From the NCBI GenBank assembly GCA_050303435.1, contig JBNLBT010000016.1, positions 1-48,866 of the forward strand: a stretch of DNA of 48,866 bases, written 5' to 3'. This stretch comes from JBNLBT01 sp050303435. GTDB taxonomy: Bacteria; Pseudomonadota; Gammaproteobacteria; Xanthomonadales; Marinicellaceae. The translations under genes were made by a program, and so were the position numbers. The notes under the pieces are model-generated. The model had not been told where the DNA came from, did not search any database, and saw nothing but the letters and a program-made list of their open reading frames with translations. Shown here piece by piece: positions 38,554-47,709 of the stretch (positions within the stretch are counted from its first letter, which is position 1; the number at the start of each line of letters is the position of its first letter).

Positions 38554-41110
38554 AGACATCAATGTATTGATCGCCTGCGAAGACAAGCAGGACCGTTTTC
38601 GATTGTTTGGCTATTTTGATGAAAAGAACTGCGACGCCATCTACACCGCCAAATCACTGGATCAGGCCATGGCCGCGATCGAAAAAAATCCGGCGATCAA
38701 CTGCATCATCATTGAATTGTCCAATCAATGGATCAATAAACCCGCGCAGATCAATGATTTGCGCAAGCAGATCGAAGGCGCGTACATCATAGGGCTGATC
38801 ACCCAGGATGTGCGGGTGGGCATCGATGCGTATGAAAAAATGGAAGAAGTCATCGATGTGATGATTTTTTCACCGGTGTCAGTGAATGAAATCGACATCC
38901 GACTGCACAAAAAGGATTCCCAGTCGCACCTGATCGAAGCCCAACAGGTGCAAAACGACGACGAGTTGCAGTACTACAAAGAACTGTATTTTGATGCCTC
39001 CAGTATCCCCAAAGTACTGATCAATGCCAAAGACCAGAGCATCACTGAATACAACAAGGCGTTTCATGAGTTGTTTGACAGCACGTCCAATCAACTGCTG
39101 GGAGAAAAGTGGTATGCGTTTGCCAAGGATTTTTCAGCCGCGGAAGCGAAAGACACTCGCACAAAACTGAACGAACAGGGTCACACGCACCTGCAGTTGA
39201 CCACACAAGACAGCCAAGGCAGAAAGCGCAAGATCAATCTGCACCTGACCATGGGGGTGGTCGATGGCGAAACCATCTACCTGGGCGAGATCGAAAACAC
39301 CGCCGACACGTCCTTCTACGCCAAAGTCTTCAATCACATCCGCAAATTGCAGAACATAGATTTCAGCTCACCGGAAATCAATACACACATCGCCAGCCTG
39401 ATTGAATGGATGGGCCTGGATTATTGCTTCATCATCGGCAAATCTGCGTCCGGTCGATACGACGTGATGATCGACACCTTCACCGATGAAAAATACCCGC
39501 TGTCGTTCGTGCAGTGCGATCACGAATTCATCCTGCGCAAACTGAAAGGCACTCGCTCGGTGGAAATCAGCCAATCTGCCTGGCGCGATGTGCCGGCAGA
39601 CAAGTTTCTCAACCAGTTTAAAACCGAACACTTTCTCGCCTACCACTGTTTCATCAGCGACAAACTGGATGAGTTGTTCATCGCAGGCGGGCAAAACACC
39701 AAACATTGGGACGCGACCAAGTTGTTGATGTCGGATCTGGCCGATCACTACAACCAGCATCTGGCGTTCAAGGCACTGAAGAAATCCCATGAAACCGAAA
39801 GCAAGCACGACGCACTGACCGGATTGATCAACCGCCGTTACATCAACAAAGAGATCGATCATTCCATATTCAATGCCCAGGACGGCGACATGTTCGCGAT
39901 TCTGTTCATCGATCTGGACCGGTTTAAAGTGATCAACGATTCGTTGGGTCATGACATCGGCGACGAGGTGTTGCTCTCGGTGTCCAACATTCTCATGAAA
40001 AACATCAAGGAGTACGGCGTGTGCGCCCGCTATGCCGGTGATGAGTTCATGATGTTGCTGAACAACATCGAGTCCAAACAAATCGCCACCACCGTGGCCA
40101 AACGCGTGCTCAAGGACATGATTGAGCCGATTCAGTTGAGCAATGGCAGTGAAATCAATCTGACCGTCAGCATCGGCATTTCCTATTACCCGGAACACGG
40201 ACAAAACCGCGCCACCCTGATTAAGAAAGCGGACGTGGCCTTGTACGACGCCAAACTCAATGGCAAGAACCGCGTATCAATCTATCGCAAGTCGCAGAAA
40301 GGCGAAACTGCCAAACAGAAAATCGAAATGGAGCGCAATTTGCGCAATGCCATCGATCAGGGTGAACTGCACGCCTACTATCAGCCCAAAATCAACGCGC
40401 GCACCGACGACATCGCCGGGTTCGAAGCGCTGATCCGTTGGGTGCACCCCGATCTGGGTCTGATCAGTCCGGGTTTGTTCATCCCCATCGCCGAACAGTC
40501 TGGCATGATCACGGAAATTGGTTATTTCATGATGCGCCGGGCCTGTGAGGATTTGGTTGGTCTGCAAAAGAAATTTGGCCTGGGTCTGCAGATGTCCGTC
40601 AACCTGTCTCCGCTGCAATTGAACGATAAAAACCTGATCACTGAAATCAGGAACATCATTCAGGAAACCACCATTCATCCCAAGTACCTGGATTTTGAGG
40701 TCACCGAGAGTGAAGGATTGATCAACGTGCAAAGCGCGTTGTCGGCCTTCAAGCAAATCGTCGAATTGGGCTGCTCTTTGTCCATTGACGATTTCGGCAC
40801 CGGCCATTCAAGTCTGGATTATCTCAAGAAGATTCCTGCCAAAACCCTCAAGATTGATCAGAGTTTTGTCAAAAACATCGGTCTGGATCAGGACGACGAG
40901 GCCATTTTGGAAGCCACGTTCAACATGGCCCGCAAAGTCGGCCGCCAGATTGTCGCAGAAGGCGTGGAAACCGAAGAACAGCGCTTGTATCTGATGGCCA
41001 AGGGCTGCGATTATTTTCAGGGCTTTCTGTTCTGCCGCCCATTGCCAATCCAGGAGATCACCAAAATCCTTAAACAGCGCGCTTCAATGCTGAAGGAAAT
41101 GAACCAATAA
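38540..41110 (+). CDS. PseudoREC-PAS-(GAF)-GGDEF-EAL protein, FimX-like
   Basis: The 856-aa protein has a receiver-like domain (residues 7-125) with Glu59 where the phospho-acceptor Asp should be and no conserved Lys, a PAS-like domain (about 145-255), a GAF-like region (265-410), a GGDEF domain (420-583) reading AGDEF at 499-503, and an EAL domain (600-850). The EAL catalytic set is complete: Glu629, Asn688, Glu720, Asp750, Asp751, Lys771, Glu807 and Gln827. Thus phosphodiesterase activity is plausible, unlike the degenerate FimX of Pseudomonas; cyclase activity is less certain. The architecture and the pilZ neighbour suggest control of type IV pili through c-di-GMP. It overlaps the upstream gene by 14 bases. 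Confidence 0.85.
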   Translation: MISFEDINVLIACEDKQDRFRLFGYFDEKNCDAIYTAKSLDQAMAAIEKNPAINCIIIELSNQWINKPAQINDLRKQIEGAYIIGLITQDVRVGIDAYEKMEEVIDVMIFSPVSVNEIDIRLHKKDSQSHLIEAQQVQNDDELQYYKELYFDASSIPKVLINAKDQSITEYNKAFHELFDSTSNQLLGEKWYAFAKDFSAAEAKDTRTKLNEQGHTHLQLTTQDSQGRKRKINLHLTMGVVDGETIYLGEIENTADTSFYAKVFNHIRKLQNIDFSSPEINTHIASLIEWMGLDYCFIIGKSASGRYDVMIDTFTDEKYPLSFVQCDHEFILRKLKGTRSVEISQSAWRDVPADKFLNQFKTEHFLAYHCFISDKLDELFIAGGQNTKHWDATKLLMSDLADHYNQHLAFKALKKSHETESKHDALTGLINRRYINKEIDHSIFNAQDGDMFAILFIDLDRFKVINDSLGHDIGDEVLLSVSNILMKNIKEYGVCARYAGDEFMMLLNNIESKQIATTVAKRVLKDMIEPIQLSNGSEINLTVSIGISYYPEHGQNRATLIKKADVALYDAKLNGKNRVSIYRKSQKGETAKQKIEMERNLRNAIDQGELHAYYQPKINARTDDIAGFEALIRWVHPDLGLISPGLFIPIAEQSGMITEIGYFMMRRACEDLVGLQKKFGLGLQMSVNLSPLQLNDKNLITEIRNIIQETTIHPKYLDFEVTESEGLINVQSALSAFKQIVELGCSLSIDDFGTGHSSLDYLKKIPAKTLKIDQSFVKNIGLDQDDEAILEATFNMARKVGRQIVAEGVETEEQRLYLMAKGCDYFQGFLFCRPLPIQEITKILKQRASMLKEMNQ

Positions 41111-41113
41111 TGT

Positions 41114-41141
41114 TGAACTATTGTCCAACCGACCAGTCAAA
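41114..41141 (+). promoter_or_regulatory. Candidate sigma-E promoter of rpoE
   Basis: TGAACTA (41114-41120), 15-base spacer, GTCAAA (41136-41141), close to GGAACTT-N15-GTCNAA recognised by RpoE-type sigma factors. It starts 3 bases after the FimX-like stop codon and would give an autoregulated message beginning about 41147-41150. Confidence 0.55.
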
Positions 41142-41177
41142 CAAAACCACTCGATGAGCGCGCATCCTGATAAAAAG

Positions 41178-41783
41178 ATGTCTGAAAAATCACTGGACAA
41201 TGAACTGGTTAAACTGGCAAGTAAGGGCGACATGCGCGCCTTCGAAATGCTGGTCAACAGGTATCAGCAACGATTGGCCAACGTGGTGGCCAAATTCATC
41301 CGCGACCGCGATGAAATCCAGGACGTGACGCAAGAAGTGTTCATCAAGATATTCAGGGCATTGGCCAATTTCCGCGGAGAAAGCTCATTCTATACCTGGG
41401 CTTATCGAATCGCAGTGAATACCGCCAAAAACCATTTAGTGGCGCAGAGCCGGCGAATTCAGAATTCCGACGCGGAACCCTCCGATCCGGAAATTCAGAG
41501 CCAGTCATCGGAAGCCAGCAACATTGAAACGCCGGACCGCGTGTACGCGCGATCTGAGCTTGAACAGGCGGTGTCCAATGCGATCCGTTCATTGCCTGAG
41601 GATTTGCGAACCGCCATTGTTCTGCGCGAGATGGACGGACTGAGTTATGAAGAGATCGCGCAAGAAATGAGTTGCCCGATCGGCACCGTGCGCTCACGGA
41701 TTTTCCGCGCCCGCGATGCCATTGACCAGGCATTGAAGCCATTGTTAAAGAAACAGAGTTTGAGAAACGCATATGTCAGATAA
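41178..41783 (+). CDS. rpoE: RNA polymerase sigma factor RpoE (AlgU)
   Basis: An extracytoplasmic-function sigma factor for the envelope-stress response. Region 2 reads AFEMLVNRYQQRL, DVTQEVFIKIFRAL and FYTWAYRIAVNTAKN; region 4 reads LPEDLRTAIVLREMDGLSYEEIAQEM and GTVRSRIFRARDAID (each shorter than the whole region). ATG 41178 (MSEKSLDNEL) aligns with E. coli RpoE; ATG 41154 or TTG 41121 would give longer forms. The last codons overlap rseA by 11 bases. A sigma-E-like promoter precedes it. Confidence 0.95.
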   Translation: MSEKSLDNELVKLASKGDMRAFEMLVNRYQQRLANVVAKFIRDRDEIQDVTQEVFIKIFRALANFRGESSFYTWAYRIAVNTAKNHLVAQSRRIQNSDAEPSDPEIQSQSSEASNIETPDRVYARSELEQAVSNAIRSLPEDLRTAIVLREMDGLSYEEIAQEMSCPIGTVRSRIFRARDAIDQALKPLLKKQSLRNAYVR

Positions 41784-42396
41784 ATCGAATCAGAATATTT
41801 CAGAATTGATGGACGGTGAGCTGGAAGCCAGTGCCAGTGCATTTCTGGTGAAAAGGATCCTTTCTGATCAGGCCTTGCGTGAGTCATGGCAGCGATATCA
41901 CACTGTGCGTGCCTATTTGCAAAAAGAAGACCAGGCGCCCCTGGTGGTTGATCTGGGCCAACGCGTGTGTGCCCAATTGCGCAATGAAACACCGCAACAA
42001 ACACAGCATGAGACTTTGCTGAGCCGCTGGCTCAAGCCGGTTCTCTCTTCGGCCATTGCCGCGTCCGTGGCCATGGTGGCGGTGGTGTATTATCAGAACA
42101 ACAACCCCGCCGATCCGCGTGGTGGCCTGATGCCCGGTGTGATGTTGGCCGACCAACCCAGTGCATCGCCACAATTGATCAATCCGCCGGCCGCGCACGT
42201 GGCGCGTGCCAATGGCTCCATATCCACCACCCGTTACCCCAGCGTGCGCTCCAACATTGGGCAGTACCTGTATGAGCAAAATCAACTCATCGGCGTGCAG
42301 CCTTTGCCGGTGATTTACCGGGAACCCGTGTTGGCCGAGCAGAACGCCGCCAGCGCCACCTCTGAGCGCGACAAGCAAGAACAGCTGACCGACTGA
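41773..42396 (+). CDS. rseA: Anti-sigma factor RseA (MucA-like)
   Basis: The 207-aa protein has the N-terminal anti-sigma domain (ISELMDGEL ... RILSDQALRESWQRYHTVRAYL) that holds RpoE, one membrane helix (about residues 88-107) and a periplasmic tail with Pro/Asn-rich sequence. Envelope stress leads to its cleavage and release of RpoE. The gene overlaps rpoE by 11 bases. No rseB follows; rseC comes next after four bases. Confidence 0.9.
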   Translation: MSDKSNQNISELMDGELEASASAFLVKRILSDQALRESWQRYHTVRAYLQKEDQAPLVVDLGQRVCAQLRNETPQQTQHETLLSRWLKPVLSSAIAASVAMVAVVYYQNNNPADPRGGLMPGVMLADQPSASPQLINPPAAHVARANGSISTTRYPSVRSNIGQYLYEQNQLIGVQPLPVIYREPVLAEQNAASATSERDKQEQLTD

Positions 42397-42400
42397 CGGC

Positions 42401-42895
42401 GTGCTGCGCAGCGCTCGAATTGTTTCCATCGATGCCGAGCGCGTGCGACTACAGATCCTGCCGTCGAAAAACTGCGCCGGATGCACCGCGTTGTGCAAAC
42501 GGCCGTTGTTGCCTCTGTTCAAATCCGCCGATGAATTGACCGTCTGGCGCACAGGTTGCGCACCGACGTCTTATGCACTGGTGGATCAGCACGGATTTTT
42601 CAATGCCGGGCACCGTGCGGGCGATGAGCTGTGGGTGACGCTGCCGGACACCGATCTGCTGCACGCCTCCTGGCGTTTGTATCTGTGGCCATTGTTTGGC
42701 ATGTTGTGCGGGCTGTTGTTTGGCCATGTGCTTGCCGGCTGGTTCAATTTCAATGCCGATCTTGGTGCCCTGGCCGGTCTGTTGTGCAGCATCGCCTGGC
42801 TACGGGTCAGTCGCACCCCCGAGGCGCCGAAGCTGCAATTTCATGCCAACGCCGAAACCGCTGAGACACCGGAGGCCCACACGCACGCAGCTTGA
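42401..42895 (+). CDS. rseC: SoxR-reducing/RseC-family membrane protein
   Basis: A 164-aa protein of the RseC/MucC family. An N-terminal cytoplasmic part has three Cys at 25, 28 and 32 (CAGCTALC), two membrane helices follow (about 93-115 and 120-137), and the tail is His/Thr-rich. In E. coli it modulates RpoE and is part of the system reducing SoxR. It starts with GTG at 42401, four bases after rseA, so it is in the same transcript. The full CxxCxxxxxC pattern of E. coli is slightly altered here. Confidence 0.8.
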   Translation: MLRSARIVSIDAERVRLQILPSKNCAGCTALCKRPLLPLFKSADELTVWRTGCAPTSYALVDQHGFFNAGHRAGDELWVTLPDTDLLHASWRLYLWPLFGMLCGLLFGHVLAGWFNFNADLGALAGLLCSIAWLRVSRTPEAPKLQFHANAETAETPEAHTHAA

Positions 42896-42950
42896 GTGAA
42901 TGCTGCGCATCTGCAAGGGTGGTCCACAAGTCATGATTTGCAATCCGATG

Positions 42951-42978
42951 GGCACTTTTTTCTTGTTCTGCAGTCTTT
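42951..42978 (+). promoter_or_regulatory. Possible sigma-E-type promoter of mucD
   Basis: GGCACTT (42951-42957), 15-base spacer, GTCTTT (42973-42978). The -35 differs from GGAACTT at one base; the -10 is less good. The spacing is identical to the site before rpoE. It lies 55 bases before the mucD start. Confidence 0.4.
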
Positions 42979-43033
42979 AAAATCGTTCGTTTATCCTTAA
43001 ATTTGTTGAGATTCTTCAAGCAGGAGTTTGAAT

Positions 43034-44383
43034 ATGAAAAAAACAATGTTTGTGTTGTTGCTGTGGTTGTCGGTCGGTGTGGCCGGTGCCAAAACCACTG
43101 GCTTGCCGGACTTCACCGAGCTGGTGAAAAAAACCGGTCCGGCCGTGGTCAATATTGAAGCCCGCGTCAATGCGCCGGAAAACACCGGCATGCAAAGCCC
43201 CCAGGACGACCCGTTCTATCGATTTTTTGGTATCCCGGGGCAGCCGCAAAATCGCGACCGGCTGTCGGGCGGTTCCGGTTTTATTGTGTCTCAGGATGGC
43301 TACATTCTGACCAACCGCCACGTGATCCACGAGGCGGATGAAATCACCGTGCGACTCGCCGATCGGCGTGAATATGAAGCCGAACTGGTTGGTGAAGACG
43401 AAGCCAGCGACGTGGCTTTGCTCAAAGTCGATGAAAAAGGCCTGCCGTTTCTGCGCACCGGCTCGGCCGATCAACTGGAAATCGGTGAATGGGTCATGGC
43501 CATCGGTTCGCCCTTAAGCTTTGAACACACCGTCACCAAAGGCATTGTCAGTGCCAAGGGACGCAACCTCAGCGGTCAGCAGTACATTCCCTATATTCAG
43601 TCGGATGTGCCAATCAACCGTGGCAACTCCGGCGGTCCGTTGATCAACATGGATGGCGAAGTCGTGGGCATCAACACACTGATCCTGTCCAACACCGGCG
43701 GGTACATGGGCATGTCGTTTTCCATCCCCATTGAAGTGGCCGTGGCGGTTTCCGAACAATTGAAGCAACACGGTGTGGTCAAACGTGGCCTGCTGGGCGT
43801 CGGCATTGAGAACGTCAATCAGGAGATGGCCGATTATCTGAAAATGGACACCCCCCGCGGCGCCCTGGTGAACAATGTGGTCAAGGGTTCGGCGGCCGAC
43901 AAAGCCGGTTTGAAGGTGCAGGATGTGATCATAGAATACCAGGGGCATGCCATTGTCACATCCGGCAACTTGCCGCCACTGGTGGGCAACACCATGCCGG
44001 ACACCGACGTGAAACTGAAAATCTTCCGCGACGGCAAAGTGCGTGAAATCACGGCCCGACTGGATGCGCTGAGTGCCAACCAGGTGGCTTCGGCTGACTC
44101 CGCTGGTGGAGAAATCGGCGGCATCGGATTCGTGGTGGGTGAATTGACCGATCAGGAACGCAGCGATTCGGGGCTCACCGGCGGCGTGGTGGTGCGCAGC
44201 ATCACAGAACGCAAGGCTCAGCGCGCCGGCTTGCGCATCGGCGATGTCATCACCAAAGTCGGTAAGTCTGAAATCGAAGACTACGATGATTTTGAGGACG
44301 CTGTGGAAGATCTGGATGACGGAGAACCGCTGGTGATGTTGGTGCGACAAGGCACCGCCAACCGGTTCATTGTGATTGAATGA
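43034..44383 (+). CDS. mucD: Periplasmic serine endoprotease DegP-type (MucD)
   Basis: Degrades misfolded envelope proteins. The 449-aa protein has a signal peptide (to about residue 19), a protease domain with His96 (TNRHVI), Asp126 (SDVALL) and Ser199 (RGNSGGPLIN), and two PDZ domains (about 255-350 and 370-445). It lacks the long LA loop of E. coli DegP, as MucD does. ATG 43034 has CAGGAG seven bases upstream. It probably belongs to the regulon of the adjacent RpoE and takes part in its feedback. A strong terminator follows. Confidence 0.93.
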   Translation: MKKTMFVLLLWLSVGVAGAKTTGLPDFTELVKKTGPAVVNIEARVNAPENTGMQSPQDDPFYRFFGIPGQPQNRDRLSGGSGFIVSQDGYILTNRHVIHEADEITVRLADRREYEAELVGEDEASDVALLKVDEKGLPFLRTGSADQLEIGEWVMAIGSPLSFEHTVTKGIVSAKGRNLSGQQYIPYIQSDVPINRGNSGGPLINMDGEVVGINTLILSNTGGYMGMSFSIPIEVAVAVSEQLKQHGVVKRGLLGVGIENVNQEMADYLKMDTPRGALVNNVVKGSAADKAGLKVQDVIIEYQGHAIVTSGNLPPLVGNTMPDTDVKLKIFRDGKVREITARLDALSANQVASADSAGGEIGGIGFVVGELTDQERSDSGLTGGVVVRSITERKAQRAGLRIGDVITKVGKSEIEDYDDFEDAVEDLDDGEPLVMLVRQGTANRFIVIE

Positions 44384-44408
44384 CAACCGATTAAAGATTA
44401 AAATAAGG

Positions 44409-44440
44409 CAAATCCCGTGACTTTTCATGGGATTTGTTTT
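44409..44440 (+). terminator. Intrinsic terminator after mucD
   Basis: CAAATCCC (44409-44416), GTGA, loop CTTT, TCAT, GGGATTTG (44429-44436), TTTT: a 12-bp stem with one wobble and a short U-tract. Confidence 0.85.
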
Positions 44441-44468
44441 ATTAGCAACCGCCAAAATTACTGACTGA

Positions 44469-46253
44469 ATGAAAAACATCCGCAATTTCTCGATCATTGC
44501 CCACATTGATCATGGCAAATCGACACTGGCCGACCGCTTTATACAGCACTGCGGTGGCTTGAGCGATCGTGAAATGGCGCAGCAGGTGCTCGACAGTATG
44601 GACATCGAGCGAGAGCGTGGCATCACCATCAAAGCCCAGGCGGTTTCGCTGGACTACAATGCCCGCGACGGTCAAGTCTTTCACCTCAATTTCATCGACA
44701 CGCCGGGGCACGTGGATTTCTCCTATGAAGTGTCGCGATCGCTGGCGGCGTGTGAAGGCGCGTTGCTGGTGGTGGACGCGGCGCAAGGCGTGGAAGCCCA
44801 GAGTGTGGCCAATTGCTATACTGCGATTGAAATGGGCCTGGAAGTGATTCCTGTGATCAACAAGATTGATCTGCCCAACGCGGACGTGGAAAAGGTCAAG
44901 AAGGAAATCGAAGAAGTCATCGGCATCGACGCCGCCAACGCTTTGCTTGTGAGCGCCAAAACCGGCCAGGGCGTTGAAGACGTGCTGGAAGCGCTGGTGC
45001 GGCTTGTGCCCGAACCGAAAGGCGACCCGGACGCCCCGTTGCAGGCTTCCATCGTGGATTCCTGGTTCGACAATTACCTGGGCGTGGTCTCCTTGATCCG
45101 ACTGTTCAACGGGCGCCTGGCGCTCAAGGACAAAGTGCGCATCATGTCACTCGGCACCGATCAGGTGGTCGATGAACTGGGCATATTCACCCCTAAACGC
45201 AAGAAAAAAACAACCTTGAGTTGCGGTGAGGTGGGTTATCTGACCGCTTCAATCAAGGACGTGCATGGTGCGCCGGTGGGTGACACCATCACCTTGAGCG
45301 CGCGGCCTGCCAAAGAGCCGCTGCCCGGATTTATGGAATCACAGCCGCGCGTATTTGCCGGCTTGTACCCGGTGTCCGCGGACGATTATCAGGATTTGCG
45401 CGAAGCGCTTGAAAAATTGCGCTTGAACGACGCGGCCTTGCATTTCGAGCCGGAAACATCCTCTGCGCTGGGATTCGGCTTTCGCTGCGGTTTTCTTGGC
45501 ATGCTGCACATGGAGGTCATTCAGGAGCGCATTGAACGCGAATTTGACATCGATCTGGTGACCACTGCACCGACCGTGGTGTATGAAGTGGTGACCAAGA
45601 GCAATGAAGTCATCAACCTCGACAACCCGTCGCAGTTGCCGCAACAGTTCAATGAGATTCGTGAACCCATCATCACTGCCAATTTGCTGCTGCCACAAGA
45701 TTACGTCGGCCCGGTGATGAAGCTGTGCATCGAAAAACGCGGCATGCAAAAACAGATGCAATACATGGGCTCGCAAGTGTCACTGACCTTTGAATTGCCT
45801 TTAAGCGAGGTGGTGCTGGATTTCTTTGACAAACTCAAATCCGTCAGCCGCGGCTACGCTTCATTTGAATATGAAATGAGCCATTATCAGGCCGGACCGT
45901 TCATCCGTCTGGACATCTTGATCAACGGTGAACGCGTGGACGCCCTGTCGGTGCTGACCCACCGGGACAACGCCGACAAGCGCGGTCGGGATCTGGCGCA
46001 AAAACTTAAAGAACTGATTCCACGGCAAATGTTCGATGTGGCGATTCAGGCGGCGATCGGATCGCAAATCATTGCCAGAACCACGGTCAAAGCCTTGCGC
46101 AAAAACGTCACAGCCAAATGCTACGGTGGCGATGTCAGTCGCAAACGCAAATTGCTGGAAAAACAGAAAGCCGGTAAGAAACGCATGAAACAGATTGGGC
46201 GAGTGGAAGTGCCTCAGGAGGCGTTTTTGGCGGTGCTGAAAGTGGACAACTGA
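44469..46253 (+). CDS. lepA: Translation elongation factor 4
   Basis: A ribosome-bound GTPase that back-translocates or rescues stalled ribosomes. The 594-aa protein has AHIDHGKSTLADR (G1), RERGITIKAQ (G2), DTPGHVDFSYEV (G3), NKIDLPNAD (G4), and the LepA-specific C-terminal RKKLLEKQKAGKKRMKQIG-like end (RKRKLLEKQKAGKKRMKQ). Full length and all motifs intact. ATG 44469 is 28 bases after the mucD terminator, so a separate promoter would lie close to the terminator; none is clear. lepB follows. Confidence 0.97.
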   Translation: MKNIRNFSIIAHIDHGKSTLADRFIQHCGGLSDREMAQQVLDSMDIERERGITIKAQAVSLDYNARDGQVFHLNFIDTPGHVDFSYEVSRSLAACEGALLVVDAAQGVEAQSVANCYTAIEMGLEVIPVINKIDLPNADVEKVKKEIEEVIGIDAANALLVSAKTGQGVEDVLEALVRLVPEPKGDPDAPLQASIVDSWFDNYLGVVSLIRLFNGRLALKDKVRIMSLGTDQVVDELGIFTPKRKKKTTLSCGEVGYLTASIKDVHGAPVGDTITLSARPAKEPLPGFMESQPRVFAGLYPVSADDYQDLREALEKLRLNDAALHFEPETSSALGFGFRCGFLGMLHMEVIQERIEREFDIDLVTTAPTVVYEVVTKSNEVINLDNPSQLPQQFNEIREPIITANLLLPQDYVGPVMKLCIEKRGMQKQMQYMGSQVSLTFELPLSEVVLDFFDKLKSVSRGYASFEYEMSHYQAGPFIRLDILINGERVDALSVLTHRDNADKRGRDLAQKLKELIPRQMFDVAIQAAIGSQIIARTTVKALRKNVTAKCYGGDVSRKRKLLEKQKAGKKRMKQIGRVEVPQEAFLAVLKVDN

Positions 46254-46329
46254 TGCATCGACTACCACTCAATCCATCCATTCAACCGCCATGGGTCTGT
46301 TCCGTGGCAGCCACAGAGGAGAGAATTCC

Positions 46330-47130
46330 GTGAACGAATACCATTTTGATTTTGAAGCCTTTTTGCTGTTGGCCAGTGTCATCACCGGCGTGTTGTGGGC
46401 GGTGGGGCTGGCCACACGCAAAAAAGACACGCAAAGAAACCGCATCAGCCAGGGCGTGATCAATTTTGGTGTGTCATTTTTTCCGGTTTTTATCTTTGTG
46501 TTGCTGGTGCGCACGTTTGTGTTTGAACCGTTCAGAATCCCGTCGTCTTCGATGATGCCGAATTTGCTCACCGGCGATTTCATCTACGTCAATAAATATT
46601 CATACGGCCTGAAAATGCCGTTTTTTCATAACACCCTGATCGAAGTTGGCCACCCCCAACGCGGCGATGTGGTGGTGTTCAGGAATCCGGTCAATCAAGC
46701 CGAAGATTACATCAAACGGGTGGTGGGTTTGCCTGGAGACCGCATTCATTACGATGTGCGCAGCAAAACGGTGTTTGTCAATGGCGAGGCCATGCCGCAA
46801 AAAACCCTGGGCAACTACACCGGTCTGATTGACAATCGCGGCGATGAACAGTCAATACTCAAAGAAGAATATTTTGACGGTGAAGCGCATGAAATCATGA
46901 CCAAAAATGGCCATTTGAACGTCAGCGCAGACATGCGCTATCTGGATCTGGTGGTGCCCGAAGGGGAATACTTCATGATGGGTGACAACCGCGACAACAG
47001 CCGCGACAGCCGTTTTTTCGGTCCGGTCCCGGAACGCAACCTGGTGGGTCGCGCGGTGTTCATCTGGATGCACTGGCGCATGCCCGGTTTCACCGACGGA
47101 CTCAAGCGCATCGGCAATAAAATCAAATGA
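46330..47130 (+). CDS. lepB: Signal peptidase I
   Basis: Removes signal peptides from exported proteins. The 266-aa protein has two N-terminal membrane helices (about 9-27 and 47-63) and the catalytic Ser74 (IPSSSMMP) and Lys129 (DYIKRVVGLPGD). Further boxes are GDFIYVNKY and MGDNRDNSRDSRFFG. The catalytic box reads PSSSM with Ser where most have Gly. GTG 46330 is chosen because AGAGGAG is nine bases upstream; a longer ATG frame at 46291 would pass through that site. Confidence 0.94.
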   Translation: MNEYHFDFEAFLLLASVITGVLWAVGLATRKKDTQRNRISQGVINFGVSFFPVFIFVLLVRTFVFEPFRIPSSSMMPNLLTGDFIYVNKYSYGLKMPFFHNTLIEVGHPQRGDVVVFRNPVNQAEDYIKRVVGLPGDRIHYDVRSKTVFVNGEAMPQKTLGNYTGLIDNRGDEQSILKEEYFDGEAHEIMTKNGHLNVSADMRYLDLVVPEGEYFMMGDNRDNSRDSRFFGPVPERNLVGRAVFIWMHWRMPGFTDGLKRIGNKIK

Positions 47131-47159
47131 GTTCACGTGCAAACGGACCAGTCAAATGC

Positions 47160-47176
47160 ATGGCTTGCGCAGCCAT
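47160..47176. repeat. Short perfect hairpin downstream of lepB
   Basis: ATGGCT, loop TGCGC, AGCCAT, in the 210-base gap between lepB and the DUF4845 gene. No U-run follows. It may be a 3' structure; the rest of the gap shows an AT-rich stretch near 47301-47322 with TTTTGA ... TCAAAA, perhaps a promoter or operator. Confidence 0.3.
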
Positions 47177-47340
47177 CAACAATTCATGCCATTGGCGGCG
47201 AACAATGCGCCTGTGCAGTCTGAAGTGAATGCAGGAGAGGATCGCCGCGAAGTGTTTTTATTCAGGGCAATCGAAAGAATTTCCTGTGAAATCAATTAAT
47301 TTTTGATAAACTTTTGTCAAAATCATTTGAGGTGTAAGCA

Positions 47341-47706
47341 ATGAGATTGAAACGAAAAGCACGCGGCATGACATTGGTGGGTTTCATCCTGTTTTTGATT
47401 TTGTTGGGCTTTTTTGCCTTTGCCGGCATGCAGATCATCCCTGTGTACATGGAGTACCACTCGGTGGTTTCAGTGATGAAAAAAGTGGCCAATGAGCCGG
47501 GTTCTGCCAACTTGACCCCGACCAAGCTCAAATCCACACTGGACAATTACCTGTACACCAGCTATGTCGAAAGCGTCAGCGGTAAGGATTTCAAGGTCAC
47601 ACGCGGTCAAACGCGGGAACTGCACGTCAACTACGAGGTGCGCAAGGATTTCATCGGCAACCTTGATTTCATCATGTCATTTGACAAAAAAATCCCGTTG
47701 AAATAA
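47341..47706 (+). CDS. DUF4845 membrane protein
   Basis: A 121-aa protein with one N-terminal membrane helix (FILFLILLGFFAFAG, residues 15-29) preceded by a positively charged, prepilin-like start (RLKRKARGMTLVGF), and a small soluble domain after it. This matches DUF4845, usually found between lepB and rnc in gammaproteobacteria. The function is unknown. GAGGTG lies nine bases before ATG 47341. The stop TAA is three bases before the rnc start, in the same frame. Confidence 0.88.
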   Translation: MRLKRKARGMTLVGFILFLILLGFFAFAGMQIIPVYMEYHSVVSVMKKVANEPGSANLTPTKLKSTLDNYLYTSYVESVSGKDFKVTRGQTRELHVNYEVRKDFIGNLDFIMSFDKKIPLK

Positions 47707-47709
47707 TCA

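Noticed and set aside
43514..44506. Minus-strand frame of 330 codons opposite mucD
   Set aside because: A shadow of a clearly recognised protease gene; it would also cross the mucD terminator.
47160..47176. Intrinsic terminator of lepB
   Set aside because: The stem is only 6 bp and no T-run follows; kept only as a small hairpin.
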